Positions 59,165 to 64,000 of a stretch of 64,000 nt of DNA are shown one piece after another. This DNA comes from Eubacterium sp. (GTDB lineage Bacteria; Bacillota; Clostridia; Lachnospirales; Lachnospiraceae). The translations under genes were made by a program, and so were the position numbers. Within the stretch, counting starts at the first letter, position 1; each line of letters opens with the position of its first letter. Where the stretch lies: NCBI GenBank assembly GCA_017539165.1, contig JAFYHN010000025.1:1-64000 (forward strand), given 5' to 3'. The notes under the pieces are model-generated. The model had not been told where the DNA came from. It made no database searches and worked only from the letters and a program-made list of their open reading frames with translations.

Positions 59165-60391
59165 ATGAGCGAAGCAACAGTTATACTGAAGAAGGGCGAA
59201 GGCAGAACTATCAAAGCCGGAGGTTCCTGGATATATGATAATGAGATAGATAAGATCGTCGGAGATGTAGAAGACGGAGCAATCGTTAAGGTAGAGGACT
59301 TTGACGGATATCCTATGGGAAGAGGATTTATCAACAGAAAGTCGAAGATAACTATACGTATGATGACCAGAGAACCGGATGTTGTAATAGATGACGAGTT
59401 CTTGAGAAACCGAGTTAAAGCAGCCTGGGATTACAGAAAGGCTGTATCGGATACATCTTCATGCAGGATCATATTTGGTGAATCTGATTTTCTTCCTGGA
59501 CTTGTTGTAGATAAATATGAAGATATTCTTGTTGTTGAATCACTGGCTCTTGGAATAGATATAATGAAGCCTAAGATTCTTCAGTATCTCCAGGAGATTC
59601 TTGCTGAGGACGGAATAAACATCCGTGGAATATATGAAAGAAGTGATGCCAAGATCCGACTTAAAGAGGGTCTTCCGAGAACTAAAGGCTTTCTCAGTGA
59701 ACCTTTTGATACGAAGATAAAGATAACTGAAAATGGCGTTAAATATAACGTAGATGTAGAGAATGGTCAGAAGACCGGATTCTTCCTGGATCAGAAAGGC
59801 AACCGTATGGCAATGCAGTCGCTGGTTCGCAGGATGAAGGCGGCCGGAGAGAATGTAAAAGTTCTGGATTGCTTTACACATACAGGTTCATTTGCCTTAA
59901 ACTGCGGACTTGGTGGAGCGGATTCTGTTCTGGGAGTAGATGCTTCTGAACTGGCGGTCGAGCAGGCAAGGGAAAATGCAGAATTGAACGGTTTGTCGGA
60001 TAGAGTGTCATTCCAGACTGCAGACGTTCTAGACCTTCTTCCGGAACTCATAGAAAAGGGTGAGAAGTATGATGTTGTAATCCTTGATCCACCGGCATTT
60101 ACAAAGACCAGAGATAAGATAAAGCAGGCGTCAAAAGGATACAGAGAGATCAATATGAGGGGCATGAAGCTTACGAGACATGGTGGATATCTTGCAACAT
60201 GTTCATGCTCACATTTTATGGATTATGAGACATTTACAGCTGTTATCGGGCAGGCAGCCAGAGCTGCCCATGTAAGACTTCGCCAGATAGAATTCCGTAC
60301 ACAGGCGGCTGATCATCCATTCTTATGGTCGGGAGACGAAGCAGGGTATTATCTTAAATTCTATATATTCCAGGTTTTGGAAGAGAGATAG
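59165..60391 (+). CDS. RlmI-like 23S rRNA cytosine methyltransferase (PUA plus class I MTase)
   Basis: A 408-residue SAM-dependent methyltransferase of the RlmI/RlmK(YccW) group. Residues 1-75 form a PUA-type domain (KGEGRTIKAGGSWIYDNEI). A middle domain with FLPGLVVDKYED leads to the Rossmann fold (about 210-408) with VLDCFTHTGSFALNCG, VDASELAVEQARENAELNG, the ILDPPAFTKT motif and ATCSCSHFMDYETF. GGAGATATAGA precedes ATG 59165. The esterase follows 18 bases later, so they are likely cotranscribed. The modified base is taken from family. Confidence 0.9.
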   Translation: MSEATVILKKGEGRTIKAGGSWIYDNEIDKIVGDVEDGAIVKVEDFDGYPMGRGFINRKSKITIRMMTREPDVVIDDEFLRNRVKAAWDYRKAVSDTSSCRIIFGESDFLPGLVVDKYEDILVVESLALGIDIMKPKILQYLQEILAEDGINIRGIYERSDAKIRLKEGLPRTKGFLSEPFDTKIKITENGVKYNVDVENGQKTGFFLDQKGNRMAMQSLVRRMKAAGENVKVLDCFTHTGSFALNCGLGGADSVLGVDASELAVEQARENAELNGLSDRVSFQTADVLDLLPELIEKGEKYDVVILDPPAFTKTRDKIKQASKGYREINMRGMKLTRHGGYLATCSCSHFMDYETFTAVIGQAARAAHVRLRQIEFRTQAADHPFLWSGDEAGYYLKFYIFQVLEER

Positions 60392-60409
60392 GAAGCGGGA
60401 GGAAGCAAG

Positions 60410-61390
60410 ATGAAGACTATCAACGAGACAATATGGCAGGATGGAGAGTACAACTATAGGGCAGCGTATGGTTTTGTTCCCAGCATCCGCGGATATATAC
60501 ATGATGATGAAGAGTTGAGAGACTGCATGGTTGTTATCCCTGGAGGTGGATACTGCATGTGCGTTCCTCATGAAGGTGAGCTTCCTGCGAAGGTTTTCTT
60601 CGAGCAGGGAATGAATGTTTTCGTTCTTACATATACAACAGACATAACGATGTCTGTTCCTCTTAAGATGCAGCCGTTAAATGATATATCCAGAGCTGTT
60701 AGATTCGTCAGAAAGAGGGCGGATGAATATAAGATAGCAGGAAAGAAACTGTTTATCTGCGGATTCTCAGCAGGTTCGCATGTATGTGGAAGTCTTGCTG
60801 TCCACTATGATGATGTGAAGGATGTAAATCCTGAGTATGCCGGTATATCGAATAGACCTGATGGTGCCATCTTGTCTTATCCTGTTATAACAACCGGTGA
60901 TCATACTCACATATATTCAATCCAGACACTTTTGGGTAAGAATCCTGATCCGGATGAGCTTGAGTATTTTTCTATAGAGAAAAATGTAACTCCGGACACA
61001 CCACCTTGCTTTATCTGGCAGACTGCAACGGATGATCTTGTTCCGGTTGAGAACAGCTATCTTATAGCAGAGGCTATGAGAAAGGCTGGAGTTAATTATG
61101 CTCATTATGTATTCCCTACAGGAATTCATGGACTCAGTGTTGCAAATGAAGAAATGATCAACGGATGGTCGGGAGAAGAGTATACATTTGATCAGTTATG
61201 GAGAGCAGTTGCTGCAGTGAAGAACGGCGAATCTATTGATGTTTCGCAGGAGAGGATCGAAGAGCTCAAGGCGCAGTTCCCGGACGGACCGACAAAGCAG
61301 GAACCTATGGAGAATCCATTTGATAAGACATTGATAGAGGATGTCGGATGCTGGCCAGAACTTGCAAGAGTATGGATGAGCAGGTTATAG
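60410..61390 (+). CDS. Alpha/beta hydrolase (acetyl esterase type)
   Basis: A 326-residue cytoplasmic serine hydrolase similar to the acetylxylan/acetyl esterases of the BD-FAE/Axe group. The oxyanion segment VVIPGGGYCMCVP, nucleophile Ser in ICGFSAGSH, Asp in TATDDLVPVENSY and His in GIHGLSVAN form the catalytic triad. No signal peptide is present, so it would deacetylate imported oligosaccharides. SD GGGAGGAAG precedes ATG 60410. It is preceded closely by the methyltransferase gene. Substrate is inferred. Confidence 0.88.
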   Translation: MKTINETIWQDGEYNYRAAYGFVPSIRGYIHDDEELRDCMVVIPGGGYCMCVPHEGELPAKVFFEQGMNVFVLTYTTDITMSVPLKMQPLNDISRAVRFVRKRADEYKIAGKKLFICGFSAGSHVCGSLAVHYDDVKDVNPEYAGISNRPDGAILSYPVITTGDHTHIYSIQTLLGKNPDPDELEYFSIEKNVTPDTPPCFIWQTATDDLVPVENSYLIAEAMRKAGVNYAHYVFPTGIHGLSVANEEMINGWSGEEYTFDQLWRAVAAVKNGESIDVSQERIEELKAQFPDGPTKQEPMENPFDKTLIEDVGCWPELARVWMSRL

Positions 61391-61426
61391 AATACGAATA
61401 ATTTGATTGATGGGGAATAGAAGTTG

Positions 61427-62110
61427 ATGAACATACAGATTGTAGAAGACGACAGATCACTAAGTGATGGAATAGAGATCACGCTTTCAGACGGATCGAC
61501 TACATTCTATAAAGAATATCTGATAAATGATGCGATGACCAGCTTTGGTAAATATGGAGCCGACCTATCGCTTATCATTCTGGATCTTAACCTCCCGGAT
61601 GGGATAGGTTACGATTATCTGAAGTTTGTGAGAGACAGGAGCGATGTTCCTGTACTTATTCTTACAGCTAACGATATGGAGATTGATGAAGTAAAGGGAC
61701 TTACGCTTGGAGCGGATGATTTCATAACAAAACCGTTCAGCCTGGCGGTTCTTCGAGCGAGAGTAAATGCCCTCACAAGACGCAGCCGTATCTCTCAGGC
61801 TTCTGACATCTCAAATAGTCTGGTCTATGAACTAGGGGATATGACATTTGACTTCGAAAAGCTTGAATTTAAAAAAGCAGGCGAAGAACTGTTCCTGAGT
61901 GTGAATGAGCAGAAGCTGCTCAAGGTATTTCTCGATAACAAAGGAAGAATACTTACACGTGATACGTTGATGGACAGACTTTGGGGTAATGATGGAGACT
62001 TTGTGGATGAGAATGCGCTCTCGGTTACGATTAATCGTCTGAGAAGTAAGATTGATAAAGATACGAAACACATCAACACAGTTTATGGACAAGGTTATAA
62101 GTTTGAGTAA
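61427..62110 (+). CDS. OmpR-family response regulator (of the ABC-transporter-linked system)
   Basis: A 227-residue regulator. The receiver has IVEDDRS, the phosphoacceptor Asp in LILDLNLPDG, LTAND and TKPF; the winged-helix domain ends INTVYGQGYKFE. ATG 61427 is favoured over TTG 61424. It is 23 bases before the histidine kinase and followed by an ABC transporter, an arrangement typical of BceRS-BceAB systems that sense and resist cell-wall-active peptides. Confidence 0.93.
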   Translation: MNIQIVEDDRSLSDGIEITLSDGSTTFYKEYLINDAMTSFGKYGADLSLIILDLNLPDGIGYDYLKFVRDRSDVPVLILTANDMEIDEVKGLTLGADDFITKPFSLAVLRARVNALTRRSRISQASDISNSLVYELGDMTFDFEKLEFKKAGEELFLSVNEQKLLKVFLDNKGRILTRDTLMDRLWGNDGDFVDENALSVTINRLRSKIDKDTKHINTVYGQGYKFE

Positions 62111-62133
62111 AACTGATATTGAAGGTAACTTAG

Positions 62134-62988
62134 ATGTTTGAGAATAAAACAATAAAACGACTTGAAGAGATGCTGGACTCAGCCATGAATGGTACATTTG
62201 TGGAAAGCAGTTATGATGAATCTCAACTGTCCAGATTGGAATCCAAATGGAAGGAGTTTCTTGGAAGTTCAGTTTTATCGAATTCGAATCTGGAAGCAGA
62301 GCGTCACAGACTTGAAGAGTTTATATCCGATATATCCCATCAGACGAAGACTCCGATGACGAATATAAGAATGTATACGGAGCTTCTTCTGGAAGAAGCA
62401 AATCTCGGACAGGAAGCATCCATAGATAAGATATATAAATATGCAGATCTGATAAGCAGACAGAATGCGAGACTTCAGTTTCTTATCGATTCTCTGACGA
62501 AGCTGTCCCGACTTGAAAACGGAACACTGGAAGTAGTAGGACAGAATAATAAAGTCGATAAGCTGATCGAGGCAGCTATATCATCAGTCGGTGCTAAAGC
62601 ACAGATGAAGAATATAAAAATAGAACATAAGGAGTCTTCGGACGCTGCAGCATCATTTGATATGAAGTGGACGACAGAGGCGTTGATAAACGTTTTAGAT
62701 AATGCAGTTAAGTATTCACCGGAAGGTGGTCGGATAGAAGTATATACAGAATCGTATGATATGTATCAGGCGATACATGTTGTAGACGAAGGATCCGGAA
62801 TCTCCGAAGAAGACATGGCGAAGATCTTTGGAAGATTCTACAGAGGAAGTGAAGTCCAGCAGGAAGAAGGAGTCGGAATCGGGCTTTATCTTACAAGAGA
62901 GATTCTTGCAAAAGAAGACGGATATATAAAGGTAGTACCAAATAATAAAAGAAACGGCGGCGAGCTGATCGTCTATCTCAAAATATGA
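62134..62988 (+). CDS. Cytoplasmic histidine kinase without membrane segments
   Basis: A 284-residue kinase. Residues 1-60 are acidic and helical with no transmembrane helix. The phosphoacceptor His is in FISDISHQTKTPMTNIR; the HATPase domain has NVLDNAVKYS, DEGSGISEEDM and GVGIGLYLTREI. Kinases of this size with no sensor domain usually read the state of a partner, and the ABC transporter just downstream is the obvious candidate. The last codons overlap a terminator hairpin. Confidence 0.92.
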   Translation: MFENKTIKRLEEMLDSAMNGTFVESSYDESQLSRLESKWKEFLGSSVLSNSNLEAERHRLEEFISDISHQTKTPMTNIRMYTELLLEEANLGQEASIDKIYKYADLISRQNARLQFLIDSLTKLSRLENGTLEVVGQNNKVDKLIEAAISSVGAKAQMKNIKIEHKESSDAAASFDMKWTTEALINVLDNAVKYSPEGGRIEVYTESYDMYQAIHVVDEGSGISEEDMAKIFGRFYRGSEVQQEEGVGIGLYLTREILAKEDGYIKVVPNNKRNGGELIVYLKI

Positions 62989-63022
62989 CAGTTGAAATCT
63001 GATTTCAACTGTCATATTTTTT
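62980..63022 (+). terminator. Terminator after the histidine kinase, identical to the one at 15801
   Basis: A perfect 14-bp stem (62984-62997 with 63003-63016), followed by six T. The stem includes the kinase TGA stop codon. Its 43-base core is identical to the terminator at 15801. Confidence 0.88.
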
Positions 63023-63048
63023 CAATTCTTTCACAAATGAAAGAATTG
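63023..63048. promoter_or_regulatory. Inverted repeat in the ABC transporter promoter region
   Basis: CAATTCTTTC and GAAAGAATTG form a perfect 10-bp inverted repeat with a 6-base spacer (63033-63038), between the kinase terminator and the transporter genes. It is a good candidate for the response regulator's binding site. A TATGAT-like -10 lies about 20 bases further on. Confidence 0.45.
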
Positions 63049-63132
63049 CGAAATAATCTCGTAAGAATCATATGATATATTATTACCATACCAAACAGAA
63101 AAACAATTCGTAATCAGCAGGAGGATAACAGG

Positions 63133-63795
63133 ATGTGTATTTTAAGAGCAACTGATCTAAAGAAATATTATGGCGAGGGCGAGACTCAGGTGAAGGCACT
63201 TGATGGTGTTTCTCTCGAAGTAAATAGAGGAGAGTTTGTAAGTATCATAGGAACAAGTGGAAGTGGAAAATCAACTCTGCTTCATATGTTAGGAGGTCTT
63301 GATAATCCTTCTTCTGGAAATGTAGTAGTAGATGATACTGATATATCTAAGTTAAAAGGTGACAACCTCTGTATATTCAGAAGAAGAAAAATCGGTTTTA
63401 TATTCCAGAGTTTCAATCTGGTTCCATCGATCTCGGTTTATGACAATATCATTCTTCCGATTCAGTTAGATGGAAAGAAAGTTGATAAAAAGTTTGTGAA
63501 TAACGTAATAGATACACTGGGACTAAGTGATAAGCTTGACAGGATCCCGTCAAAGCTTTCCGGAGGACAACAGCAGAGAGTTGCGATAGCGAGAGCGCTT
63601 GCTTCAAAGCCTGCAATCATACTAGCAGATGAGCCAACAGGAAACCTGGACAGCAAGACAAGCCAGGATGTTCTCGGGCTTCTCAAGACAACCGGAAAGA
63701 AGTTCAATCAGACAATCGTGATGATCACACATAATGATGAGATAGCACAGATGGCAGACAGAACTATCAGAATAGAAGACGGACATATAGTATAG
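63133..63795 (+). CDS. ABC transporter ATPase (MacB/LolD/BceA type)
   Basis: A 220-residue ATPase. Walker A GTSGSGKSTLLHMLGG, Q-loop IFQSFNLVP, signature LSGGQQQRVAIARAL, Walker B ILADEPTGNLDS and the switch His ITHNDE are all present, as in the MacB/BceA group that works with FtsX-type permeases. AGGAGGATAACAGG precedes ATG 63133. The permease starts 45 bases downstream. Together with the upstream two-component genes it forms an antimicrobial-peptide-type module. Confidence 0.94.
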   Translation: MCILRATDLKKYYGEGETQVKALDGVSLEVNRGEFVSIIGTSGSGKSTLLHMLGGLDNPSSGNVVVDDTDISKLKGDNLCIFRRRKIGFIFQSFNLVPSISVYDNIILPIQLDGKKVDKKFVNNVIDTLGLSDKLDRIPSKLSGGQQQRVAIARALASKPAIILADEPTGNLDSKTSQDVLGLLKTTGKKFNQTIVMITHNDEIAQMADRTIRIEDGHIV

Positions 63796-63840
63796 GATTA
63801 GATGAATTAGTAAATCAGATTTATAAGAAGGATAAGAACA

Positions 63841-64000
63841 ATGCAGAAAGTAAATAACAAAAAAGCAATATCAAATCTTGCCCTTAGCGGAATCAAGTCA
63901 AATATAAAGAAATACATGGTTTTAGTCGCAGCAGTGATTCTCACAACACTCCTGTTCTCTTCACTATTCACAGTTGGTGGTAGTGTAATAGAAGAAACAC
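63841..64000 (+). CDS. FtsX-type ABC transporter permease, N-terminal part (truncated by window end)
   Basis: Only 53 codons are visible: a basic N-terminus with ISNLALSGIKSNIKKYM, then a first membrane helix (VLVAAVILTTLLFSSLFTV) and the start of an extracellular loop. This is the typical opening of BceB/FtsX-type permeases. AAGGATAAGAACA precedes ATG 63841. The rest lies beyond the window. Confidence 0.8.
   Translation, partial: MQKVNNKKAISNLALSGIKSNIKKYMVLVAAVILTTLLFSSLFTVGGSVIEET

Overview
The window looks like a Gram-positive, low-to-moderate GC anaerobe of the Lachnospiraceae (a Butyrivibrio/Pseudobutyrivibrio/Lachnospira-like gut or rumen fibre degrader). The evidence is a glycan-active protein with carbohydrate-binding modules, a GH43 enzyme, class III anaerobic ribonucleotide reductase, Lachnospiraceae-style cell-wall-binding repeats, a short bacterial-type III prolyl-tRNA synthetase and sigma-A promoters throughout. 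The genus is inferred from gene content and not proven. No phage, transposase, integrase or CRISPR array was found; most of the window is ordinary chromosomal core with small accessory patches.

Layout. 0-7 kb: the 3' end of a secreted CBM protein, a 1429-residue LPXTG-like surface adhesin and a cytoplasmic GH43. 7-16 kb: a small membrane protein, a 7TM-PAS-GGDEF(degenerate)-EAL protein, nrdG, a NrdR-box promoter, nrdD carrying a fused glutaredoxin-like domain, trxB, an L,D-transpeptidase and tRNA-Arg. 16-28 kb: PrsW-like protease, Fe-alcohol dehydrogenase, tcdA, an RsiV-like lipoprotein, ldh, a UBA/DUF4342 protein, an orphan response regulator with larC and larB, a sugar-binding-fold/GGDEF protein and tRNA-Lys. 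28-36 kb: mnmE, mnmG, a DEDDh exonuclease, inverted rsmG, an LCP protein and a nucleotidyltransferase. 36-47 kb: aroA and a Na/Ca antiporter on the minus strand, tyrA, CAP-domain cell-wall protein, aminotransferase, pseudouridine synthase, transglutaminase-like protein, proS. 47-54 kb: a minus-strand operon mutS2-RR-HK-lrp-aminotransferase-lipoprotein. 54-64 kb: yhaM, glmM, tRNA-Gln, an accessory P-loop ATPase preceded by 29-bp repeats, aldo/keto reductase, rRNA methyltransferase, esterase, and a two-component system beside an FtsX-type ABC transporter that runs off the window.

The most unusual signal is non-coding. Three intergenic elements (22871-22942, 29566-29782, 58894-59073) share one fold: a closing stem, a hairpin of very variable length, a nearly invariant CCTGCGNAGCAGG hairpin and a second long stem, meeting as a four-way junction with almost no unpaired bases. 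The closing stems change sequence between copies while keeping pairing. I do not recognise the family. Other points of interest are the NrdD-glutaredoxin fusion next to trxB under a paired NrdR operator, a LarC lacking its C-terminal domain, a hairpin covering the only Shine-Dalgarno of mnmE, and a periplasmic-binding fold fused to a diguanylate cyclase without a DNA-binding domain.
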